This document shows positions 15,195 to 23,902 of a DNA stretch of 28,413 bases, one piece after another. Both the position numbers and the translations under genes were made by a program. The stretch covers positions 1 to 28,413 of the forward strand of contig NZ_DJDT01000321.1 of NCBI RefSeq assembly GCF_002432345.1, read 5' to 3'. Numbering within the stretch: the first letter of the stretch is position 1; each line of letters starts with the position of its first letter. The stretch comes from Pedobacter sp. UBA5917 (lineage in GTDB: Bacteria > Bacteroidota > Bacteroidia > Sphingobacteriales > Sphingobacteriaceae). The notes beneath the pieces are model-generated. The model ran no database searches and had not been told where the DNA came from. It saw only the letters and a program-made list of their open reading frames with translations.

Positions 15195-17720
15195 ATGTTT
15201 AAATCTAAATTCAATAGCTTTCCGCTGCTTGCTGCGGCTGTCTGTTTTCTAGTCCTGCTTTTTTTCAGGATCCCGATCTGTAATCTGCTGAATTCTTTAT
15301 TGGTAGGTCCTATGTTTTCTTATTTTGAGAGTGGCTTTTATCCGGATATTCTGCTGGTTGGGATCTTGGCAGCAGCCGGCTTTTGGCTGGCGAGGCATTT
15401 GAATAGGGAATTCCTGCTCCGGGGCCTGCCTTTTATTACGGTGTTTTACTTGGCGGAAAGATGGAATCATTTTTGGGTATTCAAAACCTTAACGATTTTT
15501 CCAGTTATTGGTTATTTCGATCTTTTATTTGGCTTTGCTGCACTCACAGTTTTAACGAACTGTTTATTCCATGGGACAGCGGTGCACTTGGAAGGGGAGC
15601 CTTCGACAGTTGGTTTTATTGAAGACAATACGGTAAGTTCTACAGAGCAAGATCATTTTCACCGCAGAGAGGCGGCTGCTGAGATTGCAAGACTGGTTTT
15701 AGGCACCAGGAATAAAAAATCCTTCGCCATCGGAATTCTAGGAAATTATGGTAGTGGAAAAACCTCTTTTTTGAATCTGATTAACCTTGAATTAAAAGAT
15801 AAAGATGTGATTCAAGTTCTCTTTGATCCGTGGAGCGCTTCGGATCCACAGATGATCCGAAAAGAGTTTTTTGATCTTTTAGCATCTCATATTGCCAGCG
15901 TGGATCTGAAAATATCTTCACTGATTTATAGTTACGGGCGCAGGCTTGCCGGTTTTGATACCAGATCTCTTTCACTATTCAACTGGCTTGGGTTTTTTAG
16001 GAGCCAAGGTGGGGTGCAGAGCTCTGGTGAGTATCGGCAGATTAATAAAATGCTGGGGGGCACAGGCAGAAAGGTGGTTGTTACCATTGATGATCTGGAC
16101 AGGCTTTACCCGGCGGAAATTATTGAAGTACTCAAGTTAATCCGTAACACGGCTGATTTTTCAAATGTTGTGTATTTGGTTGGCTATGATAAGAGCTATG
16201 TAAAGCGCGGAATTGAGTCTCTTAATGGTTCGGCCGAGGATAACCTGGATAAGATTTTCCAGCTGGAAATCCCCCTTCCTAAACGCGAAGCAGATGATTT
16301 ACTTTTTTCCCTTAGTAATGGGCTGAAAGTAATTCTTGGAGAAGAACACTATGCTGTGTTTGAGAAAGAAATGATTCCATTTGGTTTCAAGGATATTTAT
16401 GGTCGAGCTTATGGCGACGTACTCCGTCAGGGTAGGGATGTTGTCAGATTTCTGAATACGTTTAAAATTGCCTATCAATTAATAGGCAAAGAGGTTGATT
16501 TTCAATGTCTCTTGCTTTTGGAACTGATTAAGTTCCGTTTCCCGGAAATATATGATCTGATCTATACCCACCATGACCGCTTTTTATACGAGCAGCCGCT
16601 TATGGCCAGCCATCAGCAACGTTTTTCTTTGCGTATGGCGAAGGAGAAAAGTTTTAAAGATCGCACCGAAGGAATAACGGTATTCCGGGAATATCTGCAG
16701 GGAATGGGGAAGCTGTCCGGGGACGATATTGAACTGGTGGATGCACTTTTTCAAACCTTATTTAATGGAAGCAGGTATAGTCGCCGGGATGCGAAAAATT
16801 CGATATCCTACCCACTTTATTTTGAGATTTACTTCCGCTACCGCCTCTCGCAGACCGATCTTTCGGACAATGAATACCAGGCGGCCAAAAGCCCGGAGAA
16901 TATGGTTGCTTTTATGCAATACTGCGCGAGCCATAACCTGCATAAGCAGTTGATGATCAGGTTGCTGCAAGAGGAAGGTTTTAGAAATAAAATGGAGTTC
17001 GAACAGATGATCCGCTGGATCTTTGTCTTTGGACGGACATTTGTCGATAAAGAAGGCATGTTCAGGTTTAACTATGAATCTCTGCTTGGTAAGATTTCTA
17101 ATTACCATAATTCGATCACTGATAAATTTTATAAGAGAAATCCATCGGGATATAAAGACTTTATTGATAGTCTATTTTCTGTTGCCATAGCGCCTTATCT
17201 TTTTGAGAATGAATTGATTTTTCATTTAAAAGAAAAGGACGGAAGCTTTGTGCTTTCCAATGAGGAGCTTGCTGTCCATCAGCTATCCTATTTCAGTAAT
17301 TATGCCGAAAGCAGTCACGGTCTTAATGAAGATGTTTTATGGATCTTTTATGGGGCAAGGGAATATTTCAGTTATGATTCGCTGGTGGGGCGTGCTAAGG
17401 GTTGGAGGTTTGAGCCTGCTTTGGTGGAAAGGATGAAGGTATATGTCACAAGCAAGGATCCTGCGGAGTTTTTAAAATTTAGTATTCAGCGCGATATCCG
17501 GGAAAAGACGAGGGTTTCTATTCATGCCCAGGTATTGGATATGTTTAAAGATCCTTTGGAGCTTGCTAGAGTTGTATTAGAAAATCCGCATCTTGATATG
17601 CAGATGAAACAGGAATATCTCGAGCTTTTAGGTAAACTTAGTTCAGTTGATTTTAAGGAGTATGTAGAAATGGAGTTTAAATCCGGGCTTAATAAAGCGG
17701 AAGAGGATGGTCAAGAATAG
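15195..17720 (+). CDS. Membrane-anchored KAP family P-loop NTPase
   Basis: An 841-residue protein. The first ~125 residues hold about four hydrophobic segments (roughly 8-27, 50-66, 76-86, 102-123), so the protein is probably in the inner membrane with its NTPase domain in the cytoplasm. Walker A is GNYGSGKT at 183-190 (K189), and Walker B is VVVTIDDLDRL with D299, D300 and D302. The segment NVVYLVGYD is the following sensor strand, as in the KAP family (Kidins220/ARMS, PifA). The ~450 C-terminal residues are helical and charged and probably sense or regulate. PifA-type members block phage, and KAP proteins are frequent in defence islands. I chose ATG 15195; a TTG four codons upstream is possible. 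It is closed by a 16-bp hairpin and is somewhat less A/T-rich than its neighbours. Confidence 0.85.
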   Translation: MFKSKFNSFPLLAAAVCFLVLLFFRIPICNLLNSLLVGPMFSYFESGFYPDILLVGILAAAGFWLARHLNREFLLRGLPFITVFYLAERWNHFWVFKTLTIFPVIGYFDLLFGFAALTVLTNCLFHGTAVHLEGEPSTVGFIEDNTVSSTEQDHFHRREAAAEIARLVLGTRNKKSFAIGILGNYGSGKTSFLNLINLELKDKDVIQVLFDPWSASDPQMIRKEFFDLLASHIASVDLKISSLIYSYGRRLAGFDTRSLSLFNWLGFFRSQGGVQSSGEYRQINKMLGGTGRKVVVTIDDLDRLYPAEIIEVLKLIRNTADFSNVVYLVGYDKSYVKRGIESLNGSAEDNLDKIFQLEIPLPKREADDLLFSLSNGLKVILGEEHYAVFEKEMIPFGFKDIYGRAYGDVLRQGRDVVRFLNTFKIAYQLIGKEVDFQCLLLLELIKFRFPEIYDLIYTHHDRFLYEQPLMASHQQRFSLRMAKEKSFKDRTEGITVFREYLQGMGKLSGDDIELVDALFQTLFNGSRYSRRDAKNSISYPLYFEIYFRYRLSQTDLSDNEYQAAKSPENMVAFMQYCASHNLHKQLMIRLLQEEGFRNKMEFEQMIRWIFVFGRTFVDKEGMFRFNYESLLGKISNYHNSITDKFYKRNPSGYKDFIDSLFSVAIAPYLFENELIFHLKEKDGSFVLSNEELAVHQLSYFSNYAESSHGLNEDVLWIFYGAREYFSYDSLVGRAKGWRFEPALVERMKVYVTSKDPAEFLKFSIQRDIREKTRVSIHAQVLDMFKDPLELARVVLENPHLDMQMKQEYLELLGKLSSVDFKEYVEMEFKSGLNKAEEDGQE

Positions 17721-17755
17721 GCTGAGTTATTTTCCTAGAAAAATAACTCAGCCTA
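17718..17755. terminator. 16-bp perfect hairpin overlapping the KAP stop codon
   Basis: Bases 17718-17733 and 17740-17755 are exact inverted repeats with a six-base loop; the TAG stop forms the outer end of the left arm. The inner stem is A/T and the outer stem is G/C-containing. No T tract follows, so this could be an atypical terminator or an mRNA 3'-end stabiliser. Confidence 0.6.
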
Positions 17756-18479
17756 GTAACAATGGCATGAGGTTGATGTGAAAGATCAGTAACTGTTCGA
17801 TTTAAAGTTTTAATACCAAGATGTTTAGGATGCTATGATATTTTATATATTCACCAACTCAGGTTTCATTCTTATCCTGCCTAAGTTATAGTAGGGGTTA
17901 AAAATTAGGCTTTACTTTAACAATAAAGACTAAAACTTCAAACAAATTATCAGCATGGCCTGCTGCAATTTGGCCAGCCCTCCGTTAATGTAAATAATTT
18001 AATGCATTTTGATTTTGATGATAATTACAGGGATTCTCTGCTGGCCATTGCGGAGCTTTATCTGCAAGCTCTTGAACAACAATAGAAGTTACCTTGATAT
18101 CCCGTTAGACTTGATCTTCAGCTCAGAAAATAGTGAAAATGCGAAAGCCGGTATTCATGAAGGACGGGGCTGATTGTTTGGAACGGAGAGTTGCTAAAAA
18201 AACAGATAAAGATAAAGAGGACGAAATAAAGAAAGCAATCGAACAAACTGAACTTGCTGATTTTCTGGGGTATTTAGATAATTCTCCATATATCCTGTTT
18301 TTTCAATCGCTTCAACACTGATCTTGTTTCGCCAACGATCGGACATTGTGCAACGGGATAAAAAAAGTAACCATATTCTGCTCATGATAAAAGAGCGCAG
18401 ACCAAAAAAAAAGTTCCAAAAGCGGCTTTCAATATTGGAAGGAATTTTAAGTAAAAATATTATGTTATCTGTTCGCAAA
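17756..18479. other. 724-base gene-poor region with fragmentary open frames
   Basis: No full gene is convincing. On the + strand an open frame at 17927-18085 reads like protein (it includes MHFDFDDNYRDSLLAIAELY from ATG 18002). Another from ATG 18133 to 18321 gives a 62-residue charged peptide, and a third from 18324 gives a basic peptide. These may be eroded gene pieces. The region is downstream of both the KAP gene and the reverse transcriptase gene, which converge here. Confidence 0.35.
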
Positions 18480-20240
18480 TTACTTATGTTTCAAAAAATT
18501 ATAATATGCGAATGCTGAGCCAAAGAATATCGATTTTAGATGCTCTGGATAAAGGCTTACATTGGATTGTTTGGTGATTTTCTTTATTTCTGTATTTACA
18601 CGATATAATTGCATGCGCCGCCTTTTATCTAAATACCTAAGTTGTTGGCTGGTAATTCTATTATGGTCAAGCATTTTAAAACCGTTAGTCCAGCATAGCC
18701 CTTGCTGACTCGGATTTTTATGTGTGTGTATTTTAACCCGTCCAACTGACATAGATATCAGTTTCTGCAGTAGCCGAAATGAAATATGTTTTGAAGGCAG
18801 TCTTGCATTTTCATTTTTAATAGTTAATCTGCGATTAAATTTTCCAAGGGCCTTCAGAACTTTTTCGGTTTCCGAAATTTGCTTTTTAACCTCTTTTTTG
18901 ATAGTAGATTTCCTAACCCTTAGGTTGCCGTGAAAATTCATCTGGTATCCTACAAAAGAAACCCAAGGTACATTTCTTTCATCAACATGTTTATCGCCCC
19001 AAAAGAATGGCCGCTTAGATTTGACTTTCCAAAATGCCTTGCCATTTTCCTTTTCTCTATAATTTGTAACATCAAGAGGGTCATGGAAAAGCAGGAACCT
19101 TTTTTTTATTTCATCCATATACACGCCGAGAGCCATGGAACATGCTTCCTGATTTTCATGCATTAGTATCATATCATCACAATACCTAATATAGAACGGT
19201 ACTGGAGTTACCTCAAGTACAGCCTTATCAACTTCATGCAATATCAAATTTGAGACAAAGCAAGATATTGCATTCCCTTGGGGTACTCCAATTCTGAATT
19301 TTTTGCAATAATCGGTTCCAAATTTTGTGTTTAATTCTTCTTCTACCCAGCCAAATTCTCCTTTAGGAAGGTTGTTTGTTGTAAAATATTTGTCGTTATG
19401 ATTTAAGGGTATGACATTTTCTTGAAAACAGAATGAACCGAGAAACTTTTCAAAAACAACTATTGCTCTTGGGTCTATCGCTTTCAAGGTTTTGTCTTGA
19501 ATTTCCTGTATGAGTTTCTTAAAAATATCAAGTAAATGGTCATGCTGAACAGTGTCAAAGAATTTTTGTATGTCACATTCTGCCACCCAGAGATTTTTGT
19601 TCTGATTTCTGTATTTGGCGATAGCATCAATACAGTCATGGTGGTTAGGTATTTGATTTAAGCTATTTTTCCCTCTAAAGGCATACGAGCAACCATGAAA
19701 AATGCTGTCGAAATAATGGGTTAAATAACGGGCTGTAATTGAGCAGATTATTTTACTGGAAAAATCGTATAACGCAATAGGCCGATAAATGATTTTATTG
19801 TTTTTTTCTTCCTTTTTCAGTCCCTTAATATTAGGGACTCCAATTTCAATGCTATTTAAATCCCCGGAAAGTACATCTTTGCGCAACTTGTTAACGAATG
19901 AGATCAGATTATTATACCATGTTGGAGCTTCTGTTTTTCCCGTGCCAATATTCAGTTTTGTTAACTCGTAGCTTTTGTAAAGTCTTCTTTTGTTCGTACT
20001 TATTGCGTCTCTACATATCTTCCTTTCAGATTGTTTAAGTTTCGGCCAATTTCGTCTCGTAGGAAAAATACTCTGAAGAAACTTAAACGAGGTAAGCTTA
20101 TCCGTTATATTAATCCTGTTGGTTGACGGATGTAGGCTAATGTTTCTCATCATGTGGGACTCATGCCTTTTATTTGCTGCATTAGCCCTATATTTACACA
20201 GGAGTTTGATGACGTTTTCTTCGGAAAAATAAACTTCCAT
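18480..20240 (-). CDS. Reverse transcriptase of an unassigned (possibly defence-associated) group
   Basis: A 586-residue RNA-directed DNA polymerase. YRPIALYDFSSKI and the following FHGCSYAFRG fit RT motifs 2-3; motif A is ECDIQKFFD with D223 and D229; motif B is GVPQGNAIS at 318-326; the catalytic motif C is YCDD at 353-356 (D355, D356); VSFVGYQMN fits motif E. The N-terminus has about 140 residues before the core, and about 150 residues after it are basic and helical. The length, YCDD and PQG exclude a DGR reverse transcriptase (which has an SQ motif), and no maturase or HNH domain suggests a group II intron protein. It exceeds the ~300-400 residues of most retron RTs. The unknown-group (UG/DRT) defence RTs are the best fit, with subgroup unresolved. 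It diverges from a VirE_N/PriCT_2 gene, with a structured gap upstream. Confidence 0.85.
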   Translation of the reverse strand: MEVYFSEENVIKLLCKYRANAANKRHESHMMRNISLHPSTNRINITDKLTSFKFLQSIFPTRRNWPKLKQSERKICRDAISTNKRRLYKSYELTKLNIGTGKTEAPTWYNNLISFVNKLRKDVLSGDLNSIEIGVPNIKGLKKEEKNNKIIYRPIALYDFSSKIICSITARYLTHYFDSIFHGCSYAFRGKNSLNQIPNHHDCIDAIAKYRNQNKNLWVAECDIQKFFDTVQHDHLLDIFKKLIQEIQDKTLKAIDPRAIVVFEKFLGSFCFQENVIPLNHNDKYFTTNNLPKGEFGWVEEELNTKFGTDYCKKFRIGVPQGNAISCFVSNLILHEVDKAVLEVTPVPFYIRYCDDMILMHENQEACSMALGVYMDEIKKRFLLFHDPLDVTNYREKENGKAFWKVKSKRPFFWGDKHVDERNVPWVSFVGYQMNFHGNLRVRKSTIKKEVKKQISETEKVLKALGKFNRRLTIKNENARLPSKHISFRLLQKLISMSVGRVKIHTHKNPSQQGLCWTNGFKMLDHNRITSQQLRYLDKRRRMQLYRVNTEIKKITKQSNVSLYPEHLKSIFFGSAFAYYNFLKHK

Positions 20241-20264
20241 TTCGATGAGAGGTTTGGTTAAAGT

Positions 20265-20438
20265 AAGCGTAGCCGGAGTTATTTACATTGATACAGATTG
20301 GTGCATGTTCGAAAACAAATACACGAATGAGCCAACAACATCAGGACCGTATAGGCTATTGGATTTTATCGGTAAATTTCCCTAGACAAAATTGTCAACC
20401 CTGATAAATATGATGCCTAAGCACCCTTAGCTACGCTT
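20265..20438 (-). ncRNA. Candidate structured RNA upstream of the reverse transcriptase
   Basis: The gap before the RT start is bracketed by exact 9-base inverted repeats, AAGCGTAGC (20265-20273) and GCTACGCTT (20430-20438). Read on the RT strand, nested elements follow: a CTAAG/CTTAG hairpin (20417-20430, sharing the last base of the closing arm); a 6-bp ATCAGG/CCTGAT pairing (20340-20345 with 20400-20405) enclosing a GACAA/TTGTC hairpin; and a 9-bp hairpin with a UUCG loop at 20301-20324. One pair in that last hairpin is a G-U wobble only on the RT strand, which favours transcription in the RT direction. Several DRT systems and all retrons encode such an RNA next to the RT. Boundaries are inferred, and the RT start lies 25 bases beyond. 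Confidence 0.4.
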
Positions 20439-20464
20439 GAAACAAATATATTATTTTTACAGAG

Positions 20465-21451
20465 ATGCAGGTACTTAAAGAGATAAATATTTCGAAGTTC
20501 AAAACTACAAAGTCAAAAAATGCTATAGCAATACCACTCTTCCAAGAATTGAGAGAGATAAAAAATGGTGTCTATCGCGACAAAGTTTTGGAATGCAGGT
20601 CTGCTTTAGCTACAGGAGATAAGAATCTTTATTCATCATTAAAAGAAAAGCTCCCCTGTGTTACCTTTTGCGGTATTTTCGATGGTGGCCATAAGGCTTC
20701 TGATATCAAGTACTATAATCAGTTGCTGATACTTGATATCGATAATATCTCTCAGGATAGATTAACTGCAGTGAAAGAAATTCTTTGTAATGATCCTCAC
20801 CTGTTATCTCTTTGGAAATCACCTTCCGGAGCAGGATATAAAGCGTTATTCACAACTGAAAATACATTGGAGGCTCATAGAGCCACATTTGATTCCATCA
20901 GGGTATATTTTTTGGAACAATACAATATTGAACTGGACAAAAGTGGTAGTGATGTCTCCCGACTTTGCTTTTCTTCTTGGGATGAAGATATATACTATAA
21001 TCCAATAGCAGAACAGTATAATGAGACGTTGAGCTTGGAAGAACCATCAGATGTTAAAGTGAAGGGCGTTTTGGAAAAAGAAACTTTGCTATTGAAAAAT
21101 GCATTTGCTACTGAAGGCTTGAATAAAGCGAAGGATCGACAGATAATAAAGAAAATAATTAATTATTTGACAAAAAAACACCTCTCTATAACTTCAAGCT
21201 ACGACGAATGGGTAAGAGTTGCACTGGCAATTTCCTATACTTTTAGCTATGATGTCGGTGAAAAATATTTTCTTCAGTTAAGTGAAATGGATGGCGTTAG
21301 GTTTGATTTAATGGCTAGCAGAAATCTTTTAAGATATTGCTATAATAGAAGGAAGGGTGGTAATACCAATAATGTCTCGTTTGCTACACTTATATATTTT
21401 GCAAATGATAAAGGATTTGAGAATCAAATTAAAAGAGCTAAAAAAGAGTAA
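20465..21451 (+). CDS. VirE_N / PriCT_2 primase-like protein (BT4734 type)
   Basis: A 328-residue protein. Residues about 50-190 resemble the VirE_N (BT4734-like) domain, related to archaeo-eukaryotic primases: LLILDIDNI carries the acidic pair D91 and D93, SPSGAGYKALF is the following glycine-rich strand, and SRLCFSSWDEDIYYN the later conserved segment. Residues about 225-320 fit the primase C-terminal PriCT_2 module (YDEWVRVALAISY, then VSFATLIYFANDKGF). In Bacteroidota mobile elements this pair is usually joined to a DUF3987-type helicase; that part is absent, so this is a short form. It is divergent from the RT gene, which suggests a common locus, perhaps with nucleic-acid priming as its role. 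It ends 12 bases before the convergent AlbA_2 gene. Confidence 0.75.
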   Translation: MQVLKEINISKFKTTKSKNAIAIPLFQELREIKNGVYRDKVLECRSALATGDKNLYSSLKEKLPCVTFCGIFDGGHKASDIKYYNQLLILDIDNISQDRLTAVKEILCNDPHLLSLWKSPSGAGYKALFTTENTLEAHRATFDSIRVYFLEQYNIELDKSGSDVSRLCFSSWDEDIYYNPIAEQYNETLSLEEPSDVKVKGVLEKETLLLKNAFATEGLNKAKDRQIIKKIINYLTKKHLSITSSYDEWVRVALAISYTFSYDVGEKYFLQLSEMDGVRFDLMASRNLLRYCYNRRKGGNTNNVSFATLIYFANDKGFENQIKRAKKE

Positions 21452-21463
21452 ATAGAATTCATA

Positions 21464-22513
21464 TTACAGGTCCCGCGGATCTAAAAGATCCATCGTATCT
21501 TCTTCCGAAAGAATGTAGCAAAAGGTTTTCGGTCCATTAGGGAAATCATTGCTGCGCACTATAAGTTCGATTTTGACCTCGGCTGGCCTTGAAAAAACCA
21601 AAGCAATTTGATCATTAAAAATATTGACTTCTTTTCCTTTCTGTTTTACTCGGACAGCCGTATGGGTACCTTTTTTGGATGTAATTTCATAAGTAGAATA
21701 GTCGCGGTGATCTGTAAAGTCCACATTCATATACATGAACACTTGCGGGGGAAACACTTTGTCCACGTAAGGTGTATACATTAAACCACTTCTATCTCGG
21801 TTATCATCGAAGATTTTACGTTCGATATCCTGCGTGCAGCGGGCAACGACACCTTTGTTGTTGTAAACTTTGGCCTCAATATCCAGATCGATAGATGTAT
21901 TTGATAGGTTTTTTAGGTCAACTTTTACATGCCTATACATTGTGCTTCGCAGCTCTGAGAATTGGAATCCGCCAACAGTTATGTCAAAATCAATTTCGCT
22001 ACTGCGATCTTTTGTACTTAAACGTTCTGCATAAATTTTTTCAAAATCTTCCCTTTTTAATCCCCGTGTTGAAGTTCCTGATCTGACAAATCCTGTACCT
22101 GCTCTATATTGGTTTCCTTTCTGCTGGGCATCGTTATAATCTTTTTTAAATAAATATGGCCTGCTAGGATTGTTAAACAGCCTGAAGTAGGCCAAACGAT
22201 TTCCCTGATGCTCAATCTCCTTATACTCGAAATTTATCTCGGGTTCTATATATTCATTTAAAAATTGCTGATAGGAAGCTTGATCGTTTAATTGATCAAT
22301 AGGCTTAAAATCAGCTGCAATACCATTTTTTTCTATAACCCCTATAATGATAAATTTATCGTCCGCGCTAGTGAGGTTGGCAAATGCAGACATATCCTTT
22401 AAAAATTCACCCTTTTTTAAATTGCCTTTTTCGACTGGATACTGTTCCAGCTTAAAATCCAGTTTAGTGTTTTCACTTTCGTTTTCAATCAGATTGATGA
22501 TAGTTTCATTCAT
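21464..22513 (-). CDS. AlbA_2 (Schlafen-type) domain protein
   Basis: A 349-residue protein with an N-terminal AlbA_2 domain: NTKLDFK (residues 15-21), EFLKDMSAFAN (36-46) and FIIIGV (54-59) are the conserved ExxxxEFK-like, helix and strand elements, and YRAGTGFVRSG around 137-147 closes the domain. The C-terminal half (about 175-349) is beta-rich and unrecognised. AlbA_2 proteins are related to Schlafen and are annotated as putative DNA binding or ATP dependent; eukaryotic relatives cleave tRNA. The gene starts 18 bases after the stop of the DUF2971 gene, in the same direction, so the two almost certainly form an operon. No signal peptide or membrane segment is visible. A stress or defence role is inferred from family and context. 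Confidence 0.8.
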   Translation of the reverse strand: MNETIINLIENESENTKLDFKLEQYPVEKGNLKKGEFLKDMSAFANLTSADDKFIIIGVIEKNGIAADFKPIDQLNDQASYQQFLNEYIEPEINFEYKEIEHQGNRLAYFRLFNNPSRPYLFKKDYNDAQQKGNQYRAGTGFVRSGTSTRGLKREDFEKIYAERLSTKDRSSEIDFDITVGGFQFSELRSTMYRHVKVDLKNLSNTSIDLDIEAKVYNNKGVVARCTQDIERKIFDDNRDRSGLMYTPYVDKVFPPQVFMYMNVDFTDHRDYSTYEITSKKGTHTAVRVKQKGKEVNIFNDQIALVFSRPAEVKIELIVRSNDFPNGPKTFCYILSEEDTMDLLDPRDL

Positions 22514-22531
22514 GGTCTTTCTATTTCGAGA

Positions 22532-23560
22532 TTATTCCAAGTCGGTGAATTTAGAGAACCGTTCATCAATTTCGTCTAAAGTATATTCAAAATTCCTCAT
22601 AAGATTATCCGTCCGGTTACAGTGTGCAAAGATATAAGGCGCATCATCCGGGCATGCATAACTAAAATCAACCATGACTACTTCGGCACAATAAGGTTCC
22701 CTGCGGGCGACCTCAACCGCCTTTTTTAGATATGCAGCCATATGGCTAAACCTGGGTTGAATGCTAGATTCCATAATAGCATCTTCCATAACGGGAGCCA
22801 GCTTATAGAGATATTTTGGTGCATCAGCGTAAACATCACCAACAGGATTTGCAATAAACTTATATGCGCCTTTAGCCATCTCCATCTGGAAATATTGAAT
22901 ACCACGGCCTTTCAAAGCCGACATTACTCGCTCTTTGTGCTCATCAGACATCCTCAAACCGAAATAAATCTGACCGATAGCCCTAAAATCATGTTCTTGT
23001 CTGCCCGGCTCATCACAAACAACCCTGATCTCCTGTTCATTAATCCATCTAGTCGATTTAGTTCCAATTAGCTGTTGCAAAGAATTATTCCTATCCCGGG
23101 AAAGCATTTGCTGCATCAGGTTCATTTCAGGCGGAGTATCCTGATAGCTAACCTCAATCAAATTGTAAAAAGTAGAATCCAGATTTCGTTTGAGATAATG
23201 CATGTTATAACCTACGCAGAAGCCATGATGGGCGGCGGCATAATGCGACCATAGCAATTCATCATCATTATTCTTGCTTAGCGAAAAAACTCCAGTGGTT
23301 AGAACCTTATCCAAAAGTTTTTTCGTCGCGTTTCCAATCTCCGAAACATTAATCTTTTTACCCATTGAGCTGTTAAGCACCTGCTCAAAATTTCCAAGAT
23401 CGCTAGAATATTCTTCTGTATTGATCGTCGCCTCCAAAGGATCATTAAGCGTTGGAATTGCGGCAGCCCAGTAATAACTGTCTACAAGGGAGAAAAGGTC
23501 TCTTTCAAAGATAGATTCTTCGCCGCCGCGGTATTTATATAAATATGTAGGGATATTCAA
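22532..23560 (-). CDS. DUF2971 family protein (TTG start)
   Basis: A 342-residue protein with the DUF2971 hallmarks: LYKYR at residues 7-11, LNDPLEA at 38-44, LLWSHYA at 102-108 and HHGFCVGY at 111-118. These conserved His, Trp and acidic residues suggest an enzyme, but the function is not known to me. The start is TTG at 23560. No ATG or GTG exists between the upstream in-frame stop and the conserved LYKYR motif, and the next internal Met (residue 66) would delete two motifs. It is the first gene of a two-gene operon with the AlbA_2 gene. DUF2971 proteins occur often in accessory islands. The ~210 residues beyond the core are unrecognised. Confidence 0.8.
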   Translation of the reverse strand: MNIPTYLYKYRGGEESIFERDLFSLVDSYYWAAAIPTLNDPLEATINTEEYSSDLGNFEQVLNSSMGKKINVSEIGNATKKLLDKVLTTGVFSLSKNNDDELLWSHYAAAHHGFCVGYNMHYLKRNLDSTFYNLIEVSYQDTPPEMNLMQQMLSRDRNNSLQQLIGTKSTRWINEQEIRVVCDEPGRQEHDFRAIGQIYFGLRMSDEHKERVMSALKGRGIQYFQMEMAKGAYKFIANPVGDVYADAPKYLYKLAPVMEDAIMESSIQPRFSHMAAYLKKAVEVARREPYCAEVVMVDFSYACPDDAPYIFAHCNRTDNLMRNFEYTLDEIDERFSKFTDLE

Positions 23561-23871
23561 GCGTATAGTTCTTATAAATATAAATTAACGATTTTAACTC
23601 GTAAGATCAAAAAATAAGGCCTGCAATTGTTTTTAGGTTAAAATGACTATGCACCACCGTTGATCTACAGGTTCGTATCTCAAGGAAACTGATTCTTCCC
23701 CAAGTCAGGTTGTGCCTGCAAATAGAAAAATCAAAGGTCACTGCATAGCCCTTCTAATGCATCTCCAATATTGGATTTATTTGCTCTCCAAAATTTTTGA
23801 AAATCGGCCTAGTTCTATTAATTCATCCACAAATTGATTTTTATTAAGGACTGCGATTGACCCCGAGTTTT

Positions 23872-23902
23872 AAAAGCAGTTCTGAAAAGAGCTGCTTTTT
23901 TT
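23872..23902 (+). terminator. Orphan Rho-independent terminator
   Basis: A 12-bp stem (23872-23883 with 23888-23899, one G-U wobble) has a GAAA tetraloop and ends in a run of seven T residues. It terminates + strand transcription, but the nearest + strand gene ends at 21451, behind two genes on the other strand. It therefore points to an unrecognised short transcript in about 23600-23870. Confidence 0.8.

Noticed and set aside
14888..15202. 104-codon frame after a good -7 box
   Set aside because: Composition is unlike the neighbouring genes, it has no recognisable domain, and it overlaps the KAP gene start.
17718..17755. Terminal repeat of an insertion sequence
   Set aside because: The two arms form one compact hairpin at a stop codon, and no transposase or target duplication is visible.
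18133..18518. Two small charged + strand frames downstream of the reverse transcriptase
   Set aside because: Different frames, no family match and low-complexity Lys/Arg content; noted only within the gap entry.
20265..20438. Calling the RT locus a retron because of the a1/a2-like repeats and a CACCCTTAGC stretch similar to one retron RNA
   Set aside because: That stretch is on the strand opposite the RT, the closing stem is only 9 bp, and the RT is too large and lacks a typical retron layout. The repeats are kept as an RNA candidate.
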